A DNA stretch of 64,000 bases from Galaxea fascicularis (lineage: Eukaryota > Cnidaria > Anthozoa > Scleractinia > Euphylliidae). Under the pieces are notes generated by a model. The model was not told the DNA's origin, did no database searches, and saw nothing but the letters and a program-made list of their open reading frames with translations. Made by a program: the position numbers and the translations under genes. Positions 24,227 to 38,000 of the stretch are shown piece by piece (positions within the stretch are counted from its first letter, which is position 1; each line of letters begins with the position of its first letter). The stretch lies in contig OX419347.1 of assembly GCA_948470475.1 (NCBI GenBank), positions 18,022,675-18,086,674 of the forward strand, written 5' to 3'.

Positions 24227-27200
24227 TTACTCCTGCGCTGTTTTTCCAGCAAATTGGTAAATAATGGACTCCTGAGGCTCGCCATCGGTCATGCGCACTT
24301 CAGTGCGGCTACGCAGCTCCAATCGCTCTTGTTCCTCTAACTCATCTATGAATAAATAAGATCACATTCTGACTTTTTAACTTTTACGTGGGATGTGATT
24401 CGACACTTAAAGTGTAACAATTCAAATGATAGCTACTGATAAGTACTTCCCTGTGGCGTTGTTCACTAAGCTGCACATGTGTAAAATAACTCTAATTTTG
24501 CCTTTTGATAAAATCCATTCAAACAAAAGCTACTGAGCTGTACGTTCCTGTGGTGTTGTTTAGTATGCTCAACAAGGCACTTTTATCTTTTGAACCTGGG
24601 AATGAAATACTTAAGTGTGACAATTCAAATGAAAGCTACTGAGCAATACTGATGTTCCTTCCCGTGGCATCTTTTGAAATTGCGAATGGAATCCTAACGT
24701 GTTATACCATTCAAATGAAAGCTACTGAGCTGTTCTTCCCTCTGTTGCTGTTTATTTCACACCAAGAGCTCATGTTCCATTCACCAAGTCATATCCAAAG
24801 CTACTTACCAGTGGCTGGGGCAGCACTAGTTGGAGCGTACAAGATAACCACTGAGAAAACGTATACATTCCACATGCCATAGATTCCGGTGAACAGCGCA
24901 CCTGAAGCGAATAGGAAAAGAGCAGAGATCTACCAACGTGCCACTTACTTTCACTCGACGTGTATGAGTAGGGCATGTACCGTAGTCTCTTAGTAAGGAC
25001 TATACGAAGCCTTACTCGCTAAATGTAAATGACATTTTGTAAAGTATGTGCTCCTTACTTGATATCTCCACTGTGGACTCTTCTTCTCCAAATTTCCACT
25101 GAGCCTCGTTGACGTTGGAGATTACAAAGAACACGACAGTCATGCCAGCGCACAGGACTGTGACAACCATCAAGAATTCAAAACGGTAGATCAACCCCTA
25201 CAAAGAAGAAGTATTGGTGAGCTCAATCCGGCCACTGGGCCCGAAGGACAGTTCTTGAGGAACTTATAGAGTCGAACAAATGATCTTCCACTAGTCAAAC
25301 CTGTCTTGTTCCCCGTTGCTTTGGCACCATATGCACGAAAGGGTATAGTGAGTGTGCGCTTGAAACGTCAGCTTTCTGACCCCTGTTTGCTTTCTATTTT
25401 TTTTTAAGAACTAGCCCGCTGGACCAGTCATTTCGTGAATACCTTGCAAACTTCACAGACTACCAGGTCGGGCTAACCATGGAAAACGCCTTAAGTTGAT
25501 GTTAACACAGCAAACGCGTTTTCTCCTCTGCCGCAGAGACACAGCACTACAGTTTCATTGGAAACTAAACCCCTTATCTATAGAGTTAGGTTGTGATGGA
25601 CTGGCATCACATCAGAAGCCAGATAAAAAGCTTCCTGGTGTTCAAAGCAACGACCTTCAGAGTCAAAATTCTCAAAAAGACATCGGATACTATTTCAAAA
25701 TTAAAGCTTCTTCAAGCCTTCAGTAAATCCTACGATGAAAATTTAAATTTTCACTTGTTGCCCTTACAAATTTCCCAAAGAAATAGTGGGGAGACATTGT
25801 AAAAACATCAGTCAAATTTATCATGTGTGATCAGTCCTGTAATGCAGTCATTCTCGTGACTCAGTACTGTTTTATTGAGAAATTTGATACTGATCACTCT
25901 TAGGTTTAATTACGTACCTGGTACTGTAACTGCCTTCCACGTGACATGGTAGGTATTGCAGCCCGCTTGCCCCGAATGTTCCATAATACTCTGAACACCA
26001 TGACACAGAGAAACAGGAAGTACAGGCATGCGCAAATAGCTGCGCAAATGATGAAAGCGTACTTGAGTGAGTTAAGAAACAACTTAGTTTGTCAGTAAAG
26101 ACTGGAAACTAGAAAGGAAAAGTAATCTTTTTGTTTCTTTAGAAGTATTTCAAGGACACTGTCACCAATGGTGCTTATTTCATGCACTGCCTTCATCCAT
26201 TTAATAGACTGAGTCTATGGGTAGACTCAGTTAAGGGCGGTTGAGATATCCAAACAAGTCTATGAAAGATTTATTCTTCAACGTTATGAAAATTTAAAAT
26301 GATATTTGACTTTCCAAGTTTCGATTCCACAAGATAAGATGTATTTCGTGGCTTATTTTCTGCATAAATTTCATTCCCACAAAGTCATCAGTAGCCAGGT
26401 ATATCAAATCTTGGTACTTGTTTTACATAAACTTGTTATATTGTCCCTCTACTGGTCTCTACTGTAGTGTTGAATTCAGGTAAGTACAATTATGAAAGGA
26501 TACGGCCAGATTGCTCCCCACTTTAGTTGCCCAGATTGTATGGAATGCATTGTGCAGCTGATAGCCCCTGAAAATTAAACAAAAGAAGAACATCTTACTT
26601 CAGTCTTCGTCATTGAATACAAGCATTTTCTACATAATTATATCAACCCTCCCTCCCTCCCTCTGACCTTCCAGCCGGTTAAACTGATGCTGTACGAGAA
26701 GAAGAATGGGGGAGGGGAGGCGGCGGAAGTACTTGCTCTAGGACTCCCGGGTTAGGGAGACCCACCCTACAAGCGGAGGTTTGTTTCAGGACACCAGCCT
26801 TGAAAACGCAAAACGGACGAACTCAACCCCATAGAGGAGGGAACAGGTTTTGCAGTTATAAAAGTCAGAGTTAGCCGGCCAATACCACAAGTGTTTATTT
26901 TCCGTCACTGTTCTTTCCGCCTTGAGAACGTTTGATCCTGATCGTGAGATAAGAGCTAATCTGCCAATCAACAAAAATCGAAAAGAAATCGTCGTCTGAT
27001 AGCTATTGGGAGTTCCCCATCCAATTGTCATTTTCAAGTCAAATAAAAGTGGCTACTCTTTTTTGGACGTGAAAACTTCGAAATACAAAATCCCGCATGA
27101 AAATATTCCCATTTTAAACCGAAAGTTTTGGAAAAAATGTCTTGGCAGTTTGTTTTAAAATTTCATTTGAATCAATTAATTGAATGAATAGAAAATGAAG

Positions 27201-30200
27201 CTGGAACATGCAGAATAAAAAGGCGGGAAAACGCTGCAACAGACGCGGGACGCCAGTAAGTAAGATGGCGCCAAACACGGCAACCTTCTACCTCGTATGA
27301 CTTGTAAGTATTACACGTGACAATTTATTAACTTCAAAGGCATTTAAATGACGCATAACGCAAGAAAGACAAGTGCAATATCGAGCAACGTTCGGAGAGA
27401 GGCTATTTAAATGCTGAAGCAACAGGTAAAGACGATTTTAACGCCAAGGAATTAACTTACATGTGAGATGCACGGTCGAGAAAGTTTACGGACTACACGA
27501 GGTACGTTAATTTTATGGACTGTACTGTCTTGTAATTTGAATCTTAAACTAGATTCTCAGTTGCATTTTAAAGAACAGGAAACATGCCAAACACTAAATT
27601 CCATTTGAAAACAATGCCATCTTTAGCACAAACATGTTTGGTAAACATCCGCTTGTTTTAAGTCTTTTTGGAGAAAAGAAATTCATAAGAAGAAAAGAAA
27701 AGACCCAAACTAACCTCTCACCGTATCATTGTTTGTAATCAAAGAACGTACAAGTGATTAAACTCAAAGTTTAAATATAGGCGAGTGCCTGAATTGTGAT
27801 ATTGGCTATTCTCTGGCAAATATAAGCTTATAAATTGTTTACGGGGGATTTCTAAGGACGACAACGCGACGCCATCTTGGAAATCACTCTGGACAACTTG
27901 ATTTTGAGCAGGAAAAAATGTAGGTCGAACCCTTCCCCTGAAAATTTCTATGACAATCCTTTAGAATGGCATGGGTATTTACTTGAACTGTACAACAAAT
28001 GAACTTAGATGCACCTCTCACACAGATCAAAAACAAGCAACGAAAGGCATCCAAATCCTATGGCACCAATCTGCTTCCAGTAAGCCTTGAGCCGGTTTCT
28101 CTCTGGTTGATCCTAAGAAAAGTAACCTTTGTGTAAATGTACAGTACTACATGTATGGCCTAAGGCACCTTCTTCCTTGGAGAGAGCCAAAATATAAAAA
28201 TCAACAAAGTGGAAATATCCTGTGCACTATCAATGTACTTGTATGATCAGGTAGACATGCAAAGTCCATGGGTTTGAAGGGAATACAGATACATGTATAT
28301 AACATACAACTGTTGGGGTCCTACAAATAAGTGGAGGTGGGCCAAGTTTTCTCTTCACCCCACCCCTGCACCCCTGCACCCCCCCCCACCACCAAATTGG
28401 TCAATTTACCCATGACATCATCTACGTGAAACCACAGGCATGCTTACTCAATGCATGTCCTGAAATCAGTAAGCTATGGTTTGCATTGTGTGTAAAAGAG
28501 AAACCTACTACAAGATGTTCCCCAGTAAAGATAATCCAAAAAGACATCAACATTCCATAAAAGAGTCCTTGGCGAAGGTCAGTCACCAGCAGCATAAAAG
28601 GCATATTTACCCACAGGGTAAACCATTCCAAGGGAACTGACAACAAGATTAAAAGAAAGGAGCAAATTTAAAAGTTTGTAGCACAGGTTTCAATAACTGT
28701 TGGAGAGGTTAACTATGAAATAGGCACATGTATACGTAGCTATCTGCATGTTCCTTGTAAGCATGAAGAAAAAGCATTATTACAGTTTAATGAAGGTATC
28801 CAGTGCTTGTCATAGATTCATGACAGTAGTGAAACTAGTAAAAGTAGACACTTTTCTTACAGAGTTCAATTGCTTATTTGAAAATAGTTGATACACTTGA
28901 CATAGTTGTGTAGAGTCTTTTGCACCATATTCAGAGACTCCCTTATTTCACATTTCCACTTAAAATAATTATGTTGAATCTACTACTAACAGCACAACTG
29001 AAGACACATGAAACCATCAGAGCATAGACCACTGCAAAAAGTCAAATACTTACAGTTCAAAACTGCTGTTACAACTCCCAAAGAAAAAAGGGCCCTGCAA
29101 AAAGGGCACCATCTGTTAAAATGCTCTATTAACATAGACTGTTGCTACTAAAATTACTGTTTCTCTACATGTTAATCTTGTTGTCCAGGGATTTCATTAC
29201 GGTTTTGAACAGAAGGCAGTTACTTTTATAGGCAGGGGAATAATTATGTTTTCTTTTACGTTGACATGCTCACAGCAGGTGGGTTAAACTGCAGTAAATT
29301 ATGTATGTTAACAGCCAGGCAACTTGCCCAGTGCATGGCCATATTTAAACCCCTGGGCCAGGTTGTTCAAAAACAGATTAACATAATCCAGGATTAGCAT
29401 AAACTTTGGTCGCAGTTTTTAACTATTGGATGAAAGTTGTTTTCGCTGCTTTTTGTTTTCCAAGATTGACTTCCCCTAATCTAAAATTTTGCAGAGTATC
29501 GGCATTGAACAGCATTTGTGGACAGAGAAATAAGCTCCTTGATTAATTTTTAATCCTGGATTAGCATTAATCGGCTTTCGAACAACCGGGCCCTGGTGAT
29601 TACCATGCACACTCACTTTAAAGCTCCATTCAGCATTGGCGTACTTACTTTTCGAGAAGGTTAGGGTCTCTACTGAGTTTCTTTACTTTCCTTGCAAACC
29701 AAGTTAGTATGATAATACTAATAGGAGCAACAATGGTCTTGATTGTAAACCACACTTTGGTAAAGCCTCCATTTTGATGAATTTCCTAAATGTTCAAGAT
29801 AATGCTTGATTAGTGTTGATTTTAACCCCGTTCTTATGCACCCAGAAAGTAATAATTATCATTAACCATATAGCAGGATACAACACTTGTTTTCAGAGAG
29901 AAGCCTCGCAACTTGAGAGATTATATAGTAGTTTCACAGAGACAACTTTATAACATAAAAAAGTGCATGTGTTTCACCTTTCTGCCAGGTGGAATGTGAG
30001 AACGCTATTGTTGTTCCCTCCATTAAAAAAGCATCCTATCAGTGGGACTTTACTTTGAATGCTAATGTATTGATCAAGTGTAGGTGTTAAAACAAGAAAA
30101 TACAATGTTCTCTTGTTGAATGTGCATAATTATATGATTCTCTCAGACTGCCTTGGACAACTTACCACAAAATGAACTTCAGACACTTGACCAAAGTTTG

Positions 30201-33200
30201 AATTGTCCTTGGGGGGAAGTCTTATGTTAACTAGATATTCTTCATAGTGCACACTGCCGATCTCAAAGAATGGGATCTCCTCACAGTTGTAGTAACCATC
30301 ATCACCCCCAGACTACAAAACAAATGCAAACAAGGCAGCTTCAAATCCATTTATTAACTAAAACTGTGCACACAGGCAGAAAGTCAAATGTCGCATCTGT
30401 TCCCACCACCAAGTTAAATTTAGGATTGAATTTCATTGGCTTTGAAAACCACAGAGTCGAAATTCTTTGTTAACGAAACTGTCTCTGATTGGTTAAAAAT
30501 CCTTGGGTGGCCCTGGTTGAAGTTGTTGCACTGTAACAATGATTGTTACGGTGCATACAGTTACTGCCAAGTTTCAGTATTATTCACTGAAGTGGAGGTG
30601 AATAGTGGTGGATATTTACCTTGTTGCAAAGCGGCAAGGTAAATATCCACCACTTTCACCAACACAGAGGTAAATACATTATTGTTTTAGTATATACCAC
30701 ACAAGCTGAATAGCTGGCATTTACTCAAATAATTTCCTCTTCGGAAACCAAAACGGGAGGCTGTTTTGTTTCCCTTGGGCTGCTAAGAGGTGAATAGTAC
30801 TTTGCTAATCACCTCTGAGTTATCCAATCAGGATGCGCGAAAAGCACTATTCACTTGTGTGGTATATACTAATTAAAGTTGTTAAAAATGATGGTTTTGA
30901 CTGCATGATTATGAGGATGAAGTGAGGGTGAATGGAAGTCTGTCATTCTTATCCTTTTGTAATGTTTGTAATGCTGACTTGTGATAATATGTTGCATGTG
31001 ATGGTGCATGCCACAAATTGATGGCCCACTTTGACAACAGAGACAGTGCTCCTGACCAATCACAATTGAGTAATTGTGCTGAGCAGTACTACAAAAAGTC
31101 ATACCTGTGATTTAGTAAATTCACATATAAGTGGTCTTTTCTCAAGTGCCTGGTAGGAAACTTTCCAGTTTTCAGAGCCTGGTGTTTTACTTCTATATGC
31201 CAGGGTAGCATCAAATGTCAAAGTGGGGTGGTCTACATTTTAACAAAAAGAAGATAATTTGCAAAAACCATTTCTCACCCAAATAAAAAATAACAAAATC
31301 TGCCAACAACAACAAACAATAAAGATAATCTCTAATCTCTCATCATTAGATCAAAGCTAATAATATGCACAGTAAAATTTCATTACGTGCTACAGTATGT
31401 CGGTGTTTGTGGAAGGTAGTCATATGTGTAAAGAAGCAAATGTAAGATTGGTAATATGGCTGTCACCTGTTTCTGTTTGTTGACTACTGAATAATCAAGA
31501 AATTGAAGGGTGAATTACAGTGTATCACCACCTTCAACACTTTATGCAAATGAAATTCCCAGATGTGGAACACAATTGACTGTTTAAGATTGCACTAATT
31601 TCCTTTGATAGAACTTAAATTTACATAAATGTAAACTGTAGCATATGTCTGCTGATTCTTACCCATTTATTTTGTCTTCCCTTGTATCTAGCACTCACCT
31701 TCCTTATTATAATGGAATTGTGGGCTGTAATCAATATCAAGTCTAATGGATGTAGCTACAAATTGAAACCAGCGTGACATGGATAGACCAGGAAATGGAA
31801 AGCGAATTGCAAATACAATTTGATCAGGTTTGATGTGTCTTGGATCAGTCTCTGCTTCTTTGATGCTATTGATTCTGTAACATGTCCCTGGATCGTACAG
31901 AGTTTCAAAATCTTTGGTTTTGGTGGAATTGGCTACACAGATGCTTGCTATGTGTGATGTTGCTGTAGTTGGAGCTGGAGCTGAAAGCAAAAGAACAAGA
32001 ATTGTATTGTAGGTAAGAAAAAAAATTGTGGTTATTGGAATTATCCATACCTAGACAAGGAATGGCATTAAATACCTCAAGGGGGAGAGAGGTACAACAA
32101 AATACCTCAATTCTTAGAGTGGGAAGATTCCAACCAAAGGAGACTTCCACTGGGGGAGGGGAAGACAAGAAAGGGCATGTAGCAAGTTGATGAATCCTAC
32201 CCCTCCCCCCTAGTTAAGTCTTAACTCTGATCAATTTAATTAGTAAATGTGAATGACCCCTACAACATCCCAAATTCTAAAGAATGTCTTTATTTTCTCA
32301 AGGCTGTCATTATAAAGGGCTGGGGGCCTGGGATTTGCCTAGATATTTTGAGTTACAGCATGTTGACTGAACAATGATAGCTGGAATCCTTCACTACTTT
32401 CAGCACATCCTGCTGATCCCTGTCCAGGTGGAGATGCAGGGAGTGAAAGTCTCTTGAAAGTAAAATTGCAGCTTTTGTGAGCTGGTAATTTCATTTGCCT
32501 TGCCACTAGCAGCTGCCATTGTTTTCAGGAGTTTGGAGTTTGATTGGATGTTGAGTTATGCTTACACATGACAGATTGCTGCATAGCCCCATCATATGTG
32601 CATGCACATATGGAAATCTTACCCATATCTTTGACCTACAAAGTCACGGTCTGTGTCAGCTGCATGTGCATCAGCCATGAAAACGCAAACACAAAACTTA
32701 CCGACTGTTAAGCGGAAGACCAAGTGCCAGTCTATTGAATTAATTTCGACTGGCTGTTATGATTCAAAAGAAATTACGATGCTGTGATAAAAAACAACTT
32801 AATCATTTCATTCACTGTCAGTTGTGATCATTAGCTTCTTCCGAAGTCTGTTCACGGCCTTCACATTCGCACATCTTAAGATGCTTGATTCCCCACTGAT
32901 CAGTGAGGAAGATTATTTAGATTATTTAAGGGAAGCGTAGAAACATTGATTATCTACAAGTGCTGCGATGGCAAACCATAAACCATGAAATCTGAAATGC
33001 TAATCGGGTTGGATCACGTTTACAATGATCTGCAAGAAATCCGGTCCCTTTCACGTTGAAGATGCACATGTCGTATCACCGATCGGTGCGCCTTCCCCAT
33101 TGCCGCTTTAAACATTTATATATTAATAGTGGATAATTTGTGTGTTTTTTGAGACAGGTTTGGTTGATTAGAACTTGTGATAGAGTCGATCGAGTACTTG

Positions 33201-33515
33201 AGTCAAATCGAAATAGTGTCCTAAACTACACTTCCCAGTTTAAAACCCCCTCAATTAAAACTGCCCAGGCGTTGCAAGTTCGCCAATTTACTTCTCGTAA
33301 AAGCAATACTTAGAGTCATTACCAAGAAAATATTATGGAAAAGAACAGAAGCAACACTTCACGAAGCCACATTATTTTGACACCTACATGAAATTGTTGA
33401 CTCTCCACTCACCTATTTTTCCACCTATGACGAAAAATGTGATTAAAATAGCCACCAAGAGAAGCGCAAACCCCAGAAGACTTCGCAATCTCAAGGTTTC
33501 CAAGATCACAGCCAT
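24227..33515 (-). CDS. WLS: Wntless (WLS/GPR177), Wnt cargo receptor
   Basis: Multipass protein that carries lipidated Wnt from ER/Golgi to the surface. Thirteen coding exons in gene order: 33413-33515, 31699-31980, 31105-31232, 30166-30312, 29649-29785, 29054-29094, 28509-28636, 28015-28112, 26504-26567, 25918-26061, 25059-25197, 24809-24901, 24227-24345. Phases agree and give 540 residues, against 541 in human. Seen are the N-terminal membrane segment, a luminal domain with SRWFQF and CEEIPFFEIGSV, and the conserved core FPLEWF and DLRQGLFYGMLMSFWIIF. GEHL then DQPERN and YWKQIG follow, and late helices include FLMVVTVLCAGMTVVFFVIS. The cytosolic tail keeps a YQGL tyrosine sorting motif, split by an intron, and ends KTAQE like the human ER-retrieval tail KEAQE. 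The 41-base exon 29054-29094 is very short but conserved in phase. The start at 33515 leads directly into the first hydrophobic segment. Confidence 0.96.
25733..25909 (-). repeat. Dispersed AT-rich repeat, copy 2 (WLS intron)
   Basis: Reverse-complement copy of the repeat at 3887-4083, diverged by substitutions and small indels. It ends only eight bases from the WLS exon 25918-26061, on its donor side. Confidence 0.7.
29352..29596. mobile_element. MITE-like element with long terminal inverted repeats
   Basis: Left end CCTGGGCCAGGTTGTTCAAA and right end, reverse complemented, CCAGGGCCCGGTTGTTCGAA are clearly related. The match extends through GATTAA and AATCCAGGATTA, for arms of about 45 bases. 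No ORF. It lies in a WLS intron. Confidence 0.7.
30597..30660. repeat. Near-perfect hairpin in a WLS intron
   Basis: The arms GTGGTGGATATTTACCTTG (30605-30623) and CAAGGTAAATATCCACCAC (30635-30653) are exact reverse complements of 19 bases with an 11-base loop. Weaker pairing continues outside. It is probably a fold-back element remnant. Confidence 0.75.
30688..30872. mobile_element. MITE with perfect 18-bp terminal inverted repeats
   Basis: TAGTATATACCACACAAG at 30688-30705 and its exact reverse complement at 30855-30872 bound a 185-bp non-coding block in a WLS intron. The perfect ends suggest a fairly recent insertion. I could not identify a certain target-site duplication. Confidence 0.75.
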
Positions 33516-35090
33516 TTCTGAGCAAAAATGCCGGAATAACTTCTCCCCAGAATACTGAAATACCTCCAAAGATGGTGGTCTGAAATCAATCGGTCTTGGC
33601 TAGACTAATGTGAACCGCGCCAATTTAATTGAACTCGAAAATAAACTTTCAATAAAGCGACCGCCAATCAGATCAAAGATTGGCGTTATTATTTCACACC
33701 CAGCGGGGTCGGAAAACAAGCAGTCAATCTCTATTGAAAGCGGTACATTGTTAAACACATTCTTTTTTCGAGGCATCACAGGCAGCACCGACGTGATGAG
33801 CGGAAAGGTTTTTCGTAATTTCCTGAAAGTAAATAATTGAGGTAATTTAGGGTTTCTAAAGAATTCGATACGAGTGCTAAACACCACGAAACATATTATT
33901 AAAAATTTAATCGTTGTGATTACCGTGATTGATTTAATTTCTCTGTGTAACGATTACCTGGTGAGTTTAATAAAAAACAATGGCAGAAGGAAAACTCGCG
34001 GTCCACTTGCCAGGAAGGCGTTGCCTCCGGTGTTTTCTTTTTTTATATTTATTTATTTATTAGGCTGGTCAGCCCGTTATAACGTTCGATTTGATGTCAC
34101 GTCCCGTTCAAAACGTATAATAGTGAATTGTATTCTCTTTGTCTAAAGAGGATGAAGGTATTTTACAACACTGTCTTTGCTTACATTTCACGGCACTTTT
34201 ACTTGATAAAATTGTAGGGCGTGGAAATGGAATGGAAGATGCGCTTCAAACCAACATCGAATTGTATAGCTTCCAGATTAGTTTGACTTCTTGCAATTTA
34301 ATGGCAGCAGGTGACAAAAATAGAAAACAAAACAGCTGACATAAAGGCGACTACTGAGTAGAGTCAAAGACCCCACTTTTGCGGAAACAAATACGCCACT
34401 GACCGGCCTTAAAACAGTCTAAAAAAAATATTCACAAGAAGCACAAAGAATCTGTTACATTTAGAAATATTTCCAAGAAAATCACAGAAAGGAGGAACTC
34501 AACCAGATTTAAAAAAAAAAGTGAATAAATAGGCCTGGTCATAGCTGTTGACACTCTTTCCACAAATCAGTGACAAAACCAACCATAACCGGGTACACGC
34601 ATTTTCCTGCGCTTAACAAGGATCCGTGACGTGTATTTTTTTCCAGTTCTTATTAGTTTACTTCGCTTTTTACACTGAAAAGTTGTAATTGGTCAGACTG
34701 CTTACTTCAGTTTTGGTTTTACGACACTCAGTCATTTTGTAAAAATGAGCATTTATATTATTTTTATTTTGTGACGTGTATTAACCCTTACCAATATTCC
34801 AAAGCATTAGATTTAAGCGTAAAATAACCACCAAAAATCATCCATGATTTTTTGCTCGCTAAACCTTCTGAGGGGGGAGGGGGTGTGGAAGGAAGAGGGT
34901 CTGAGCCCCACGCTTTTTGTAACTTCGAGTAGCTTTTAATTTTAATTCCATGATCACTTCCGACCTTTTCGTCAACACCTCCCACCCTGATTGTACCTTT
35001 TTAAGCCGATAACAGGCAACCCTCTCTCTCCCTTCCCCTCTTTCGGTTTTCCGCCCTCCCCCGCGTCCCCCTCCCCCTTATCAAAGTGTG
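33516..35090. other. WLS upstream region and lipoxygenase downstream region
   Basis: Should contain the WLS promoter and 5' UTR next to 33516 and the lipoxygenase 3' UTR next to 35090. No conserved protein, RNA gene or convincing promoter element was seen. Confidence 0.5.
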
Positions 35091-38000
35091 TTAAGTCTGT
35101 ATGCCATTGGGTATCCACCGAGGGGAGAGGTATGGGTAAGTCAAATGGTCGTCTTTAAGCCTCTTTCTGTTTCTCGATTCTATATAAGGCTGCACTTTTC
35201 TTCGCAGGAAGTAAAACCATTTAGTTATCACTGCTCGCCCTCTTTCGTCTGGCAGTTGGTCGCCATAGTCAAATAGACTGTCGAAACGGAAATCTGACAA
35301 GCTCATAGCTACCAGTCCTTGGTTCTGTCGAAGAGAAAAGCAAAGAATAACAATCAAAACTTTATTGATCCGTGTCTATGGGGCAGGCATTATTTGTCAC
35401 TGTTCTTGAAATCTTAAACACTGTAAAATTTGACACAGAGTAAGCAGTCGTGATGGAGTTAAGACAACTTCTCGCTGTGAGTTCGATCTAAAACTTTGCA
35501 CTGTATTGTGCTGTATTAACTGAGATTAATGTGCCTTCTGTGTAGCGAAACGAACCGACATTCAGGAATACACTAGAAATCAAATGCTTCTAAATGCTAA
35601 AACTGTCATTTCAAAAACTCTCTCAAGGGTTTAAACTATATTTACTAGAAAAGGCGCCCTCTGTGCGAGGTTTACATGCCGGCGGAGCAGCCAATAAAAT
35701 ATTCCAGTTCAGTTCATCATTTTATTGGGTTAAGGAAGATGGCAGTAAAGAACCTCTTAAAATTTACGATATCATTACTGTACAATTCAAAAACTAGTTT
35801 TCTCAGACACCCCTCTTGAAACTAGACTCGAGGGTAGACGCTCTGATAGATATGTTCTCTAAGGTTGGTAAAAATGTTTAGACTGTTAGTAACTCTATGG
35901 TCATCCAGTTTTAACTGGTACATTCTCCTTTAAGCAGCCATGTAGGCATGCCTTTTAGCGAAGGGTGGCCGTTCATATCCCGGGTCATATCCTATTGACT
36001 GTAAAATATTTAGTCAAGGTGATTAATGCGTTCTTGGGTATGCTCCTTACCGCCGAAATGTTAGTATTCGGATAATGGAACAAGGAGAAGACGTCATCTG
36101 AAACTCGGGAATCCCGGTAAAGCTTTGTCGGGGAGTTAAGCGTGAAGCCTCCGTAATCTGCCATAGGGTAATTAATGGCCGCATGATGCACGCTTATATG
36201 CCATATGAACCTTGTTAGGAAATTTAGAAGGCTGTTTACTGATGTAAGTTCGCGGGGTAGACCTTTGATCTGTAATACAAAGAGATTGGCTTGATTATTG
36301 ATTAACAACTAGATTGTGAGGGATGTATATGAAATGAATCATAGATCTAGATTACTGGATAACTTATATTTAATAGAATAGATTAATAGATAATTGATTA
36401 CTGGATAACATTATTCCATTATTCCACAACCTCCAGCTCACAGCTATGACCTGGTCTGTTTACTTGCCAACGCACTGGCCTTACCAAAAAAACCCATTTT
36501 CACAGTGTAAAGGAAAGGATAGATATAGGCAAGGGTATATTCTATCAGTGACTGATTGCGGCACTTTTACTCGACGAAAATCGCCTGCGGCTTACGTTTC
36601 CAAGTGCTCCCCCACTTCCTTTGCCATCCGCAGAGACTTCATTCATAAAGTTCTGCAACTCAAAGTCGTTTTTTACATCTTCGTCGCAGTCGTAATACCT
36701 TGAGGAAATAAAAGACGGCAATGATTTAATTAGATCTTTCTAACTGCAAGTGCAAGCTACAAAAATACAACTTTTGTTCGCACTCTCCTTCTCACCTTTT
36801 TTCACAACAATGGATCTGTGATATCTTTAAAAATATCCGCCCCCTTCGTGCTGGCATTCCATGCCTGTTAACTGCTGTATTATTTGTAGGCGATTTATCT
36901 TAGGTGTTGGCGAGTTTGTTATGGGTGAATTTGCTTGCGGGCGAATTCACTGGTAATCTGTTTGAAGCTCCACGTGCTAACGGAGGCCCGGCTTTAACTG
37001 ACATATCGTTTGATTAGTACCTTTACCTCATCTCAGATCTAGCAATAATTTGTGCGAGAGGTTTGCTCCTAAAGGTGTGCTTGGGGTTATTCAACAAGAG
37101 TTATCACTGTAACTTACTCAGCTACGTAGTCTTTGACAGCTCGTTGAATCGCATAGTATAAGAGGTACCCATCGTCTCTATAAGGAAAATAATGAAGGGA
37201 CCTTCGCTCCACTCCACGTTTCTATATACAAAGGACAAAATTAGCATGTTGGAAAAGGTGGAAATAGCATTCAACTGGAATGAAGGTGTAATCATAATCC
37301 CACGAGCACTGCACAGAACTTCAGAAGAAGTCATTTAGAGCTGGAGCCGACGATACAAAATATGTTACCTTAATATTTTGAATGAAATCAGTGTCCTTCC
37401 AAGTTGTTTGCCTGTAAGACCTCAACCCAATGCTCACAGCTCCTTGATAACCGTAGGGAAACAGCGTGTGAAGGCTTCCATTCTCTGATAGCAGTAAAGC
37501 AAACGCCAACTTATCTGTAATGCTGATTCCTCGGCAATGAAACTTGATGATCTGATGAAGCGGATGCCATTCCGACAGTTGCCTGTCTTTGCTCACGCAG
37601 AACGGCTCCATTAGTAGATGCGTCTTAGGCAAGTGCTCGGCGATTTGGTTGTATCCCAGATCTGCGCCCTGCACGTTGAGTTTTGCCAGTATCCACAGGC
37701 TTCCGTCTTCAGGGGTGTACACGGGAGAACCTTACAAATAATGTTGTAGCAATCAACTGACTGTCAAAAACAGCGGCTGTTATGATTTACTGTTCTCGTT
37801 GATTTTGGTATTGTTTCGACCATTTCGCCCAGTTAGGAGAGGGGATTAAAAGGTATTGATGGAAGGCGGAAGAACAGGTTACTGGAAGCGGGAGGTTTTA
37901 ACCTGCCGTGTTCTCCTCCACTTGAAAGGCAAAAAAGCTTGAACTACGCTTGTGGTGTTTAGAGATGGCAGTCACAATGCACTAACTAGTGAGCGGCCTA

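Noticed and set aside
33600..33887. Overlapping ORFs on both strands just upstream of WLS
   Set aside because: Mirror-image ORFs of similar length with no protein features and no splice link to WLS.
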